This document shows positions 24,303 to 35,439 of a stretch of DNA of 64,000 bases, piece by piece. A program made the translations under genes and the position numbers. The notes under the pieces are model-generated. The model saw nothing but the letters and a program-made list of their open reading frames with translations, ran no database searches and was not told the DNA's origin. The DNA comes from Epiperipatus broadwayi (taxonomy: Eukaryota > Onychophora > Udeonychophora > Euonychophora > Peripatidae). Position 1 is the first letter of the stretch. The number at the start of each line of letters is the position of its first letter. The stretch is from positions 124,001 to 188,000 of the forward strand of contig JAQFVV010000317.1 in assembly GCA_028023455.1 (NCBI GenBank). The letters run 5' to 3'.

Positions 24303-26010
24303 ATTTGATTTTTTACATGTATGTCGTCATGTGTATCATATATACATGATAGATTGGATAGATAAACATTCAAGTCCCTTATAATTACATTAAGTTTAGT
24401 ATAGATAATACGCATACGTACATTTAAGTATTATATATGTATAAGTATTTATTTGTAAGTTTATGATGTGACAAAAATTGGCCAAATCAGGAAAACCCTC
24501 AGATAAGTATATCAAATTTTTATTGATTATCATTTTTTATTGATTGTTATTGATTACAGATTTCAGTTTTCTTAAATTTAAATGGCCCAGATTTTATTTC
24601 TACTACTAGTATTGTAACTGGTAAGTCCAGTAACTGCTATTTTGACAGTTGCATGTATTTGAATAATTTAAATAAAGTTTGGATTTTTTTGAAGACATTC
24701 ATTTTTTTTTTGCACATAATTTTAGATTATGGAAATAGTCTAACATAATTACAAATATATGAATATTACTTAATAATAATAAAAAGAATGACATCTTTGA
24801 ATTTTAAATGTTATATTATTATCACAAAAGGAGCTTTCCATTTTATTGTCCTTTAGTGTAACTTAAAATAATCATTTATTACCAAAAGTATATAAAATTT
24901 TCATGCTTAGTATTCAAACTCCCATTCTTTGCTTAGTTTCAGTATTTTTTCTTAGAGAACTGGTGTTCATGTGCATTCAGCAACCATCTTTAACTCCATT
25001 TTGTCCATCAAGTTTTAATTTTAGGTTCAGATAGCTTTAAGGATTTAAACACAAGACACCTTGGTTGAACACTTAAATATATCATAAGCCAGTTCAGCAA
25101 CTATATATTTTTAATACTTTCATTTCTTCAATAACTATTGGCACCTTGACCCCTAGCAAAGAGTCTAACAGTAAACCTTTAAACTTCTAGCATAATCGAT
25201 AAGACAGAAGCATTCTCCACCTTATTTTCATCTAATGTAACCTAAATTAAACAGGAATAATCAGAATCATATAAAATTTTTATCTTCATACTTCAAACTC
25301 CTACCTTTTCACCAGTTTCTGCTGAATGTCTTTAGCAAAGCATTTTACAATCATCTTTAACTCCACATTGCCTGTTAAATACTATGGTTCAATAGTTATA
25401 TGATTCTTGTAATCACTAATTGCTTTAGTTTATTTTGGATGGCAATAAAGTAGGAAACATTTTTGCTTATTCATTAAACTGGATGTGAGGTGTTTTTTTT
25501 TGTTACACTCCTAACCAAGGCAATAGGGTGGCCATAGTTGGAAGAACTGAATGTTCTAATATATTGTAATGGATAAATAGTTTGATATGTAAGACACCAT
25601 TACATAACAAATCTAAATTCATTTCAATAACAATTGTAATTTAATATTGGGCTGCAGAAAGGAGTTTGCTATTAACTGAAAGGAGACCCTTTGATTTCTC
25701 TTGGAGGCCTTAAAGGAACTGAGCAGAGCAAATTCCTACTGTCCATTCCATACATTCTTGTTGTTGCAGCTGTTCTTACTATGTGATTATTCATATAATA
25801 TACGAACATGGATGGGCTGCTCACCAACATGCATTAGCCAGTGTGGTGAGTTTATTGGCTTTTTAACTCTGAGTTTAAGATCAAGAAGCACCATGGTCTT
25901 TCTTCTCGTACCTGATAAGGTTAGAATGAATGTTTGTGTAAATGGATAAATATTTTTCCAATACATATATACAATTATGACAGGCAAAAATAAAGCATGG
26001 CCCTTATTAC
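24303..26010. other. A+T-rich DNA, no gene seen
   Basis: Two related stretches near 24790-25060 and 25140-25390 share CCATTTTATTGTCCT- or CCACCTTATTTTCAT-like blocks, TCTAATGTAACCTAAA- or TTAGTGTAACTTAAA-like blocks, CAAACTCC and CATCTTTAACTCCA, so an old tandem duplication is likely. No exon is recognised. Confidence 0.5.
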
Positions 26011-26013
26011 CAG

Positions 26014-26293
26014 GAGGCTGTAAAGTCACCAACCAAGGCAGAGGTTGGTGGCAGAAGGGGGAGGGTGCATAGAATCCCCTGATTGCAGACCCAGGCTGTC
26101 ATTTGATGATGACTTTTTATTTAGGTACTTACAACTGCAGATCACTTTCAAGTCAGCAGGCTGTAAAGTCACCAATCAAGGCAGTGGTTGGTGGCCGAAG
26201 GCAGAGGGTGCTAAGAATCCCCTGATTGTGGACCCAGGCTGCCATTTGATGATGACTTTTTATTTAGGTACTTACAACTGCAGATCACTTTCA
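26014..26293 (+). repeat. duplicated 5' end of LINE copy
   Basis: AGGCTGTAAAGTCACCAA at about 26014 recurs at 26158, and the following 135-140 bp through TTTAGGTACTTACAACTGC and AGATCACTTTCAAGT is repeated. The LINE 5' end is therefore present twice in tandem, with the second copy continuous with the coding region. Confidence 0.85.
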
Positions 26294-27010
26294 AGTGAAG
26301 GAAGATTGCAAGAATTAGAAGAAGAACTGTCTTATATATTGGACTTTGTGAAATTAGAAGAAAAGGTGAAGAGACAATTGATTTAAAAAGTGGACATATA
26401 TTCTATTATAAAGGCACAAATATTGCAAATACAAGTGAAGTAGGATTCATTATAAATAAAAAAGTGGAATAACAATATTGTGGAGATTGATGGTGTATCG
26501 AACAGAGTGGCAAGATTTGTTATACAACTTAATAGCAGATACCAAATGCAGATAATTCAGGTTTATGCCCCAACGAGTTCTCATAGTGATGAGGTGGTAG
26601 ATTTTTATATGGATGTATAAAAGGCTTTTGATCAGAGTAAACAACATTTTAAAATTGTTATGGGATACTTTAATGCTAGAATTGGTAAACAAATGAAAGA
26701 TGAAAGTGTTGTAGCTAATTTTGGTTATGGTAATACAAATGAAAGAAGACATAGACTTGTGGAGTTTGCAGAAAAAGAAAAACGTTATATTATGAATTAT
26801 TTTTTTGAGAAAAATGTTAAAAAGAAATGAACATGGAAGCATCCAAATGAAGGTACATCAGAATTGGATTATATTTTGACTAATAGGAAATACGTATTTC
26901 AAGATTGTAATGTACTTAATAAATTTAACACAGGAAGTGATCATCGATTAGTAAGATGTAATATACGTGTTAATGTAAAACTAGAGAGACAAAAATTATT
27001 AAGAAAAACA
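26240..27010 (+). pseudogene. LINE apurinic-type endonuclease domain, broken
   Basis: Frames together give, in order: GTYNCRSLSSEGRLQELEEE; GLCEIRRKGE (the conserved catalytic Glu region, reached by a frame change after 26340); GFIINKK; QVYAPTSSHSDE; GYFNARIG; SELDYILTNRKY; and GSDHRLVR. These are the ordered motifs of the exonuclease/endonuclease/phosphatase fold in LINEs. The GDFNA motif reads GYFNA, losing an active-site Asp, and in-frame stops occur at about 26618 and 26827. The domain would nick target DNA for insertion in a live element; this copy cannot. Confidence 0.85.
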
Positions 27011-28845
27011 ATATTTACAGTTGATATTTCTAATCTTCAGAAACATTCCAATGAATTGAAATTAGAAATTGGTTTCAAGTATTAGTAGATTCTGAACATG
27101 ACTCAGATTTGAATAAATTTAATATGAAAATAACTGATACACTTTTAAAAACTGCAACAAAGATAGCTGGTAGAAAAAAGCAGCAATTGACCAATAAAAT
27201 TTCTACTGAGACTAAAGAATTTATGAAGAAAAGAAGGAATATGAAGATATACAAAAATGATGCATTAAAAAGAATTGAATATTTCGAATTTTGTAAAATA
27301 GTGCAGAAAAGAGTTGAAAATGATATAAGAAAGTATAACTGTGAACTAGTAAGGAAAGTTGTAGAAGAAAATAAAAGTCTCAAGAATGTAAAATAACATT
27401 TTGGTATTGGTAGGAAATTTATATCTGCAATAAGAAAAAAAGATGGAATTATTACTAAAAAGAGAGATGACATCATGAAATTGGTAGAAGATTTTTATCA
27501 AGAATTATATAGTAGTAAAGAACAAGTACCTCCTATATCTAGTCCTAAAAAAGACATGACATCATGAAATTGGTAGAATATTTTTATCAAGAATTATATA
27601 GTAATAAAGAACAAGTACCTTCTGTATCTATTACATCTTCTGAATTGCCCAGAATTTTAAATGAAGAAGTGAGACATGCAATTAAATGTATGAAGAAATT
27701 AAAGGCTCCAGGTAGGGGTGGAATTATAATTGATATATTAAAAGAAGCAGGTGAAGAAATATAATTTTTTTTTAGCAAAGTTATATACCAAATGTTTAAA
27801 TGATAAAGATGTATCAGATGATTGGAAGAATGCAGTAATAATATTAATATTTAAAAAGGGTGATAAAGAAGATATTAGAAATTACAGACCTGTCAGTCTT
27901 TTATCAGTTTTATATAAAAAAAATTCCCAAGATAATTACAACTCATCTACAGAGAACATTGGATTTCCATGAACCAAGAAATCAAACTGGATTTAAAAGT
28001 GGTTTTAGTACAGTAGATCATATCCAGGTATTGAGAGAAGTTATAGAAAGGACAAATGAATATGAGTTGTCATTATGTTTTGGATTTGTAGATTATGAAA
28101 AGGCATTTAATTCTATAAACATTTCTTCAGTGATTAAAGCATTGGATCATCAAGGTATAGGTTCAGGATATTGTCATATTTTAAAGAATATTTATAAAAA
28201 TGCAACAGCAATAATTAGATTACATAATGATACTGGGAAAGTCAACATTGAGAAAGGTGTAAGACAAGATGACTCCATATCTCCAAAAGTTTTTACAGCA
28301 GTGCTGCAAGAAGTGTTTTGTGGATTAAAATGGGAAACTAAATGAGTGAAAGTAAATGGAGATTATTTAAGTCATTTAGATTTCGCAGGTGATGTAATTG
28401 GTTTTGCAAATAATGCTTCAGAGCTGCAGGAAATGTTGCAGGAGTTATCAGATGAAAGTAGGACTAAAGATAAATGTTAAAAAGACTAAAGTAATGTTTT
28501 AATCGATTTGCTCAAAATATGAAAATAAAGATTGATTATGATGAATTAGAAGAAGGTAACAGTTACAAATACCTTTGTCAGATCATTAGTACAGATGGAA
28601 ACATAATGGAGGAAATTAATCATAGAATTAAACTTTGTTGGAGTGCTTTTGGTAGAAATAACTTGATACTAAAAGGAAATATGCCTATGTGTTTGAAAAG
28701 GAAGGTTTTTAACAAATGTGTTTTGCCAGTTCTTACTTATGGATCTGAGACTTGGAGACTTAATAGAAGAGCAATACAGAGACTTCAGACTACTCAAAGA
28801 AGTATGGAGAGATATACGTTGGGAGTAACAAGAAGAGGTTGAAAA
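27011..28845 (+). pseudogene. LINE reverse transcriptase and C-terminal region, broken
   Basis: RT motifs are visible in successive frames: [74 protein letters not shown] and LDFAGDVIGFANNASEL. The last stands where FADD is expected; one of the two catalytic Asp residues is Gly, so polymerisation would be lost. The C-terminal part reads YKYLCQIISTDGN and later PVLTYGSETWRLNRRAIQRL, standard for this family, followed in other frames by WAGHIARRDDNR and KPHMRWMDEIRK up to about 29090. A piece of about 82 bp in the linker is duplicated in tandem (27464-27545 and 27546-27630). Several frame changes are needed. Confidence 0.85.
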
Positions 28846-29150
28846 CACAATATATGGGTAAGAGAACAAACAGAAGTTACTGACCTCATTGAAAAAATTA
28901 AAAGATTGAAGTTGGGCTGGCCATATTGCTAGAAGAGATGATAATAGATGAACAATTGAAATTTTAAACTGGATTCCAAGAGATTGTAAAAGACCCAGAA
29001 AGAAACCACATATGAGATGGATGGATGAAATAAGAAAGGGTGCAGGAGTGATGTGGAGAAGAGAAGCTAAAGATCGGAGAAGATTGATTAAACTTGGATA
29101 GACCTTCATCCTGCAGTGGATTGATAATTGTTGATGATGATGATGTTGAT

Positions 29151-30897
29151 GAATTAATATAAGAAAATACCAAAGAAAGAAGTTAAGTTTACTAGTAAAG
29201 TTACAATTACAAACAAATATTGGAAGTTATGAATTGCAAAATGACACTATTCCAACTAATAGTAAATCTTAAAATAAGAAACCAGTTTATCCAGCATGAG
29301 TTATGTTTGTGTACCTATGAATTTGGCATATCAATATTTTTTAATTTATAATTCAAATAATAATCAATAATAAAAGAAACTAAAATATTTTTTTCTTAGA
29401 CAAAATAATTTATTTATAAAATAAAATAACAGTTACGTCATTCTAACAGTTAGCAATATTTAAATTTGTATATAAAATTAACAAACACATGTATGATCAA
29501 CAATCTGAGATATTGCCAAAACAAACTAAGCTATCTTTATCTCAATATTTTGTATCAAAGTAACCTTTACATTGAGGGCTATTAAATTAAGTAATGTGGG
29601 ATATGCTTGTTATATATAATCTTAATTTTCTACTACAATATTGTAAAAAACAGCATAAAGTAATAAATATTCTGAAAATTTTTTATAAAATATTTAATTA
29701 CTAATTTTTTATCATTGTGGTATTATTTACAAAGATCCAAACATGCCCATACTTAAGAAAGTATTCACTACTAAAATAAAATCATTATAAAATAAAGCCA
29801 TAGGAATTTATAACTGGAACTAATAAATAATAGCAAGCTAAGAATATTGATAAAATTTCAGCTGTCAATACATACATTATCACTCAAATCTCATATACCT
29901 CAGTTATCAATACATACATTATCAGTCAAATCTCAATATAAAATAAATATTCATCACTGTTTAAACAATTATTATTTAAAATTATAAATATAATTAAATA
30001 ACACATATATTTCATAATCTGTATTTAAATGTGACATCTACAAACTAAAATAAATTATCATTTATTATGCATGTATTATACATTATACTTAGAATATTTT
30101 GAAAATATTACTTGTATATAGCTTTGATAATTATGCACATATTGATTGATCCAATATTTAAGAATTTGCAATTAAAAATCATTAATATCAGCATAATATT
30201 TATGTAAAAAAGAACATTTTTATGAATAAAAAATATTTAATAAAGATTTATAAGTTGTTTTGTAATTTAAACTTTTTTATTTACCATTAATGTTATCCAC
30301 AGTTATAGCAGATTATCTCTTTCATAATAATTATGCTTCATTTGAAATATAGAAGATAGACCTAAATGAAGATGTAGAAAAAAGTCATGATTTTTCAGCA
30401 GTTTATGATTATAATGTAATCCTATTGATGATAACTGAAAACATGAAGGAAATTCTTGGGATAAAAACTGCTTATTTACAAGTTTATTTTAAGAGATTAA
30501 AATTCAATATTTTTATTTTTAAAATTCAGCAACCAATGACTTTGTTCACATGCTCAAAACAGTTTTCTTGGTAAGAAATTATTTTTGCATACTTGCCAAT
30601 AGAATAATAAATAATGCTTGTCTTTTTTTAAATTATTTAAAACTAATAGTTCATTTTTTAAAAATACTATTTTACATTAGGCAATTGATTTTTTTTTTTA
30701 AGTTATCATTGAATAAAATCATTTATTTATAAAAGTAGTGTATAATGTCTTTCAAATAATAACAACAACAACTCAATATTTTAAAATATTAATGATGTCC
30801 CACGTTTAAATTAATAAAATTTCTTGCTTTACATTTACTTAATTTATATAGCAATGGACTATATTCTAAAGAAATATACTATTTCATTAACAGCCCT
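29151..30897. repeat. 1.7-kb segmental duplication, copy 1
   Basis: Matches 33364-35453 from ATTAATATAAGAAAATACC to GAAATATACTATTTCA with many substitutions. It contains no ORF of note and keeps the uninterrupted (empty) version of the site at about 29960 where copy 2 carries an insertion. Confidence 0.85.
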
Positions 30898-31076
30898 TTC
30901 ACAAAGAGAAATTTTATTATATTTAACAACTGTGTTTATTTTTAAAAAATGAAAATTTTTCTGATCTTTTTTTTAAAAAAAATTATAAACTCTAGTCATA
31001 ACTGAGTTAACATTTTATATCTTACAAAAAAAAAATGTCAGATGTCACATAACCTTATTTAACAAGCTTGTATTAC
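30898..31076. other. A+T-rich spacer, no gene seen
   Basis: Short low-complexity spacer between the duplication and the foldback. Confidence 0.5.
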
Positions 31077-31134
31077 AAATGTTATATATAGAGCTTGCAA
31101 ATAAGCTCTTAACAAGTTTTGCAGAATATCCCCA

Positions 31135-31174
31135 ACCCCAGACTGGTTTCTGCTACTGGTGTCCTCAGTGAGGT
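31135..31174 (-). ncRNA. hammerhead-like motif in left foldback arm (degenerate)
   Basis: On the - strand: ACCTCA, CTGAGGA in place of CTGATGA, a short stem II region, GAAA, CCAGTC and TGGGGT. Stem I pairs in all six positions (one G-U). The core is damaged by loss or change of the TGA part. Confidence 0.4.
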
Positions 31175-31330
31175 GCTAGGATATTCAAGCATTAGGTTAA
31201 AAATACCAGGACAAGCCCAGAACTTTATCTAATGGATAAATATTGGAAGACATATGGATGTCTGAAAATTTCAGATTTAAATTGCTGGGCTTATCCTGGT
31301 ATTTTTAATCTAATGCTTGAATATCCTAGC

Positions 31331-31370
31331 ACCTCACTGAGGCCGCCATTAGCAGAAACCAGTCTGGGGT
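31331..31370 (+). ncRNA. hammerhead-like motif in right foldback arm (degenerate)
   Basis: ACCTCA (31331-31336) pairs with TGGGGT (31365-31370). CTGAGGC stands for CTGATGA, GAAA is at 31355-31358 and CCAGTC ends at 31364. Compared with the 34.35-kb copy, the outermost stem I pair is A-T instead of T-A, a compensatory change. Confidence 0.45.
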
Positions 31371-31428
31371 TGAAGATATTCTGTAAAGCTTGTTAAGAGC
31401 TTATTTGTGAGCTCTATATATAACATTT

Positions 31429-32160
31429 AATATCTTATTAATTTTAATTCAAATACATAACAGTTAAACAAAATATGTATCCTTAATATTTAAATATAAA
31501 TGAACTAAATGTAAACATTTATGTACATTCAGAATACTAAAGAGAAAGTATAGATGGTCCAATTTTATTTTTAAAAAATAATAAAAATTGGTGATGTTTA
31601 GAATTTGAAGTTTTTTTAATTTTACTAAAATTCTAACAATATAAACTACTTCACTTAGTTTATTAACCATCAATAAAATTAAAATCAAAAACAAATAACA
31701 CTTATTTTTAAGTCCAAACTTAACATATTTTCAATATGAGTCAATAATTATATTCCATTGGTTTATCAATTTATTCTTATAATATTTATTGTTTTTATTC
31801 AGAAGAAATATAACATATTGATATCATATAAGACCAATTTTCTGACAGTCACTTCGACAAACTATAAATTTCATTTTACCCAGTATTTCTAAGCATTCAT
31901 CACTGTGAACATTTGTTCTACTTTGGAATCCAATATGATTAATGTATTCATAGATAAAATGCCATACTCATGATTTCTTATTTTGCAATAACAAAACCAT
32001 TTTTTTTATTGCACTTACTTTCACCTACAAACACAAATACTTCTACATCTATATGAAGTTTCATAAAAAAAAAAAAAGACTAAATTTTATTGTGTGTGGT
32101 ATTATTAAATACTTCTAACTAAATCATTTTATATTTTTACTTGTGCCTCTTTATGTTTAT
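31429..32160. other. A+T-rich DNA, no gene seen
   Basis: No supported exon; a 76-codon - strand frame here has low-complexity hydrophobic composition. Confidence 0.5.
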
Positions 32161-32164
32161 TCTT

Positions 32165-33143
32165 TCAAAACATAATTTTGGTATCAACATCAAAATCCAT
32201 TGCAACACTTGTAAAAAAATTTGAGTCTCCCAGCATTTTCATATCAATCTCACAATCATCTATGATTTGATCATTAATTTTAGATTTTCTTATAATTTCA
32301 TCATCAAATCTACATTTATCAATGCCTATTATTATTTTCACAAAAGTTTTCCTTCTCATCATCAATTTTGAATTCACCTATACAAACTAAATTATCTATA
32401 ACTGATTCAATACTACTTACCTCAAATTTACATTCATCAATAGCTACTATATTAACTTTAGACTCTTTAATTATATTTGTACTATCAACCATTTCTTCTA
32501 AAGAAATATCTATTTTAACTTTTTTTTTCAAAATCTTTTGTCAATCCTTTCTTCTACTTTTTGAACTTTTATCACTTATCACTACAGCCCTCTAATGGTT
32601 CTTTCATTTCAAACTGAACTTTTACTCTTTATTCTTTTTCTACTTTAAAACCCTCCATTATTGTTCTATTAAATTCATACATTTTCTGTTGCAGGTTTTT
32701 GTTCATTTTCTCTATTCTCTGTTGACTTTTTAGCAAATTTTCATTCATTTGAGTCATTCTTTGCATATTTTTATTCATTTTCTGTTGCAAATTTTTATTC
32801 ATTTGTTTTTTATTCATTTTCTGTTACAATTTTTTTTTTTTTTCATTTGACTCTTACTTTGATCCATTCTTTGCCCCAATCATTGCATATTTTTATTCAT
32901 TAAGTCATACTCTGCAGCGATTGACTAAATATTTCCATATCTTCTTTCTTTTCACCTATTTTTATTGGTTATATTTTCTCTAATTACAATATGAAATTCC
33001 TTAAAAGTTATCTCAGGACTTTCTGGTTCCACTATTTCAACTTGTCTCTCAGGATTAGCACTACTAACGTCCTTTTCTTGACCACTGTCTTTTTCTCTAT
33101 CTCCACTTAAATTTTGTTTCATTAATATAAATAACTTAAACAT
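32165..33143 (-). pseudogene. broken coiled-coil, gag-like ORF
   Basis: Successive - strand frames give an acidic N-terminal part (MKQNLSGDREKDSGQEKD, then VEPESPEITFKEF), a Met/Asn/Lys/Gln heptad-like coiled coil at 32817-32629 (MNKNLQQKMNKNMQRM, repeated), and an acidic region at 32531-32165 with near-repeats of the form DECKFE / GEFKIDDE / DKCRFDDE. The frames change at least three times. Order and composition (short acidic leader, coiled coil, then short peptide repeats) resemble the loci at 18.3 and 43.4 kb. It is probably the gag-like leader of a retroelement. No enzymatic domain is seen, and a decayed host gene cannot be excluded. Confidence 0.4.
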
Positions 33144-33363
33144 TAATTAGTTTTCTTTCAAGAATAGAAATAAAACCAAATGAATTCTCTTCATTCTATT
33201 TTCATCAAAACCGTCAACTAAAATTTTACTTTATTCCTTAATTTTAAATGAACACAATATATATTTTATAATAAAGAAAAATATATGTGGTTTTATAATA
33301 TTCAGGCTTATATCTTTTAAATGTTAAAAAAAAGCAATCATTGAATTTTTATAAATTAATCTT
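33144..33363. other. A+T-rich spacer, no gene seen
   Basis: Short low-complexity spacer upstream of the second segmental copy. Confidence 0.5.
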
Positions 33364-34126
33364 GATAATTAATATAAGAAAATACCAAAAAAGGAATTTA
33401 AATTTACTAATTAAAGTTACAATTACAAACACATTTTGGGAAATTATGAATTACAAAATGAAACTATTCCAACTAATACTAAATCTTAAAATAAAAGACA
33501 AATTTATCCAGCATGAGTTATATTTGGATATCTATTAATTTGGCATATCAATATTTTATAATTCAAATAATAATCAATAATAAAAGAAACAAAATATTTT
33601 TTTCTTAGACAAAATAATTTATTTATAAAATAAAATAACAAAAATGGTTGGTGTAACAGCTACCAATATCTAAAATTAATACATAAAATTAACAAACACA
33701 TGTATGATCAACAATCTGAAACATTTCCAAAACAAACCTAGCTCTCCTTATCTCAATACCTGTTTTCATAATAACCCACTGAGGACTATAAAATTAAGCA
33801 ATGGATAAAATGCTTGTTATACATAATCTTAACTCTCTACTACAATGTTCTAGGTAATGGCATAAAATAACATATGTTCTGAAAACTTCATATATGAAGT
33901 ATTTAAATATTAAATCTTCATCATTGCCATATTTATAAAGATCCAAACATCACCCATGCTTAAGAAAGTGTTCACTACAAAAATGAAATCATTATAAAAT
34001 AAAGCCATATGAATTTATTACTGGAACTAACAAATTATATCAAGCTAAACATATCTATAATATCTCAGTTGCCAATACATACAGTATCAGTCAAATCTCA
34101 TAAATATATAAAATAAATATTCATCA

Positions 34127-34491
34127 ACATTTTAACCATCACGCATCACATGATCACCATTTTTTGGGCTTACACAATCTGTTTTTTTACATAGACAAAA
34201 CTATATAATAGCTGTCGCTCAGTGTAAAACATTATTGTATTTTCTTTTGTGATTCAAACCTTTATAGTTGACTAAAAAGTAAAAGGTGGTTGCTGGAGGG
34301 TTGCATTAGATCCTAAGATCTAGATGCAGTGCTCTTAGATCCAAAATTCCTCACTGATGAAAGGCACAAGCTAGAAACTAGTCTGGGGATATTGGATGAG
34401 TAGGCACTAGATAGGGATTTTATGCACAAACCTTCCTGCATCCATTGATTACTCTGTTTCGCAGCTGTGTGAAGATTTTTGCCTCTGTGTG
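34127..34491 (+). mobile_element. hammerhead-bearing repeat inserted in the duplicated segment
   Basis: Copy 1 of the duplicated segment reads ATATTCATCACTGTTTAAAC without interruption. Here ATATTCATCA is split from CACCATTTAAAC by 365 bp, with TCATCA at both edges (34121-34126 and 34492-34497) as a likely 6-bp target-site duplication. The inserted DNA is the same family as 5359-6165: it starts near ATCACATGATCACC and contains CTAAGATCTAGATGCAGTGC and the hammerhead-like core. It carries no ORF. Confidence 0.75.
34348..34389 (+). ncRNA. hammerhead-type ribozyme motif, best-preserved copy
   Basis: TCCTCA (34348-34353), CTGATGA (34354-34360), stem II region (34361-34373), GAAA (34374-34377), CTAGTC (34378-34383), TGGGGA (34384-34389). 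Stem I pairs in all six positions with one G-U. Stem III is minimal (A-U, C-G). The cleavage triplet would be GUC, with cleavage after 34383. All catalytic-core bases are present. Weak points are the short stem II (GGC/GCU-type, three pairs) and the lack of a normal G-C pair at the base of stem II. Confidence 0.6.
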
Positions 34492-35439
34492 TCATCACCA
34501 TTTAAACAATCATTATTTAAAATTATAAATATAGTTAAATATCACATATATTTCATAATCTGTATTGACATGTGCCATCTATAAAATAAATTATCATTTA
34601 TTACACATGTATTATTTTGAGCATTATATTTTTAATGATTTGGAAATATTACCTGCATATCACTTTCATAATTAGCACATGCTGATTGGCCCAATATTTA
34701 AGAATTGACTATTTAAAATAATTAATATCAGCATAATATTTATGTTAAAAAAATTTTTTTTAGAACTAAAAAATATTTCATAAAGATTTATCAGTTCTTT
34801 TGTGATTTTAATTTATTTAATGTTATCCAAAGTTATAAATATAGCAGACTTCTCTTTTTCACTATACTGGTGCTTCATTTGAAGTAATAGAAACTAAATG
34901 AACATGAAAAAAAATTATGATTTTGCAGCATTTGATAATTATAATGTAATTTGATGATAAATGAGAACACGAAGAAGTAGATTATTCATTTTAGTCTTGA
35001 TTCCTAAATTCTTGGGATAAAAACTGCTTATTTATAAGTTCATTTTAAGAAATTAAAATGTTATGTTTTCCTTTTTAAAATTCAGCAACGACAATCTTAG
35101 ATGACCTTGTTCACATGATCAAAACAGTTTTTTTTTTTATAATAAATCATTCTTGGATTCTTGACAATAGAACAATAAATAATGTTTGTGTATTTTAACA
35201 TTATTTAAAATTAATTGTCAATTCTTTAAAGTTACTATTTTAAATTAAACAATTGAATTTTTTTTTAAATTGTCATTGACTAAAATCAATTTTTTTTTTT
35301 TTTTTATAAAAGTAGTGCATAATGTCTTTCAAATAATATTTCAATATTTTAAAATATTAATTCTGTCACACTTTTAAATTAATAAAATTTCTTTCTCTAC
35401 ATTTACTTAATCTATATAGCAATGAAATATATTCCAAAG

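Larger units (their letters stand above)
26014..29150 (+). mobile_element. decayed RTE-like LINE (APE endonuclease plus RT)
   Basis: A single + strand non-LTR retrotransposon copy with an endonuclease domain, reverse transcriptase and the C-terminal domain typical of the animal endonuclease-reverse transcriptase proteins that end in a KPHMRWMDEIRK-type motif. The 3' end carries a short TGATGATGATG tail near 29132, as RTE-like elements often do. Its right limit coincides with the start of the duplicated segment at 29151. Many stops and frame changes show that it is dead. Target-site duplications were not found. The clade call rests on family memory, not on a tree. Confidence 0.85.
31077..31428. 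repeat. foldback element, 144-bp arms
   Basis: Arms 31077-31220 and 31285-31428 are reverse complements with few mismatches (AAATGTTATATATAGAGC outermost, ACCAGGA(C/T)AAGCCCAG innermost), with a 64-bp centre. The centre holds GACATATGGATGTC and CTGAAAATTTCAGA, also found in the 58-kb repeats. Each arm carries a hammerhead-like motif in opposite orientation. It reads as a head-to-head pair of retrozyme-like units or a foldback transposon. Confidence 0.8.

Noticed and set aside
26450-27778. Long minus-strand frames
   Set aside because: Antisense shadows of the LINE endonuclease and RT.
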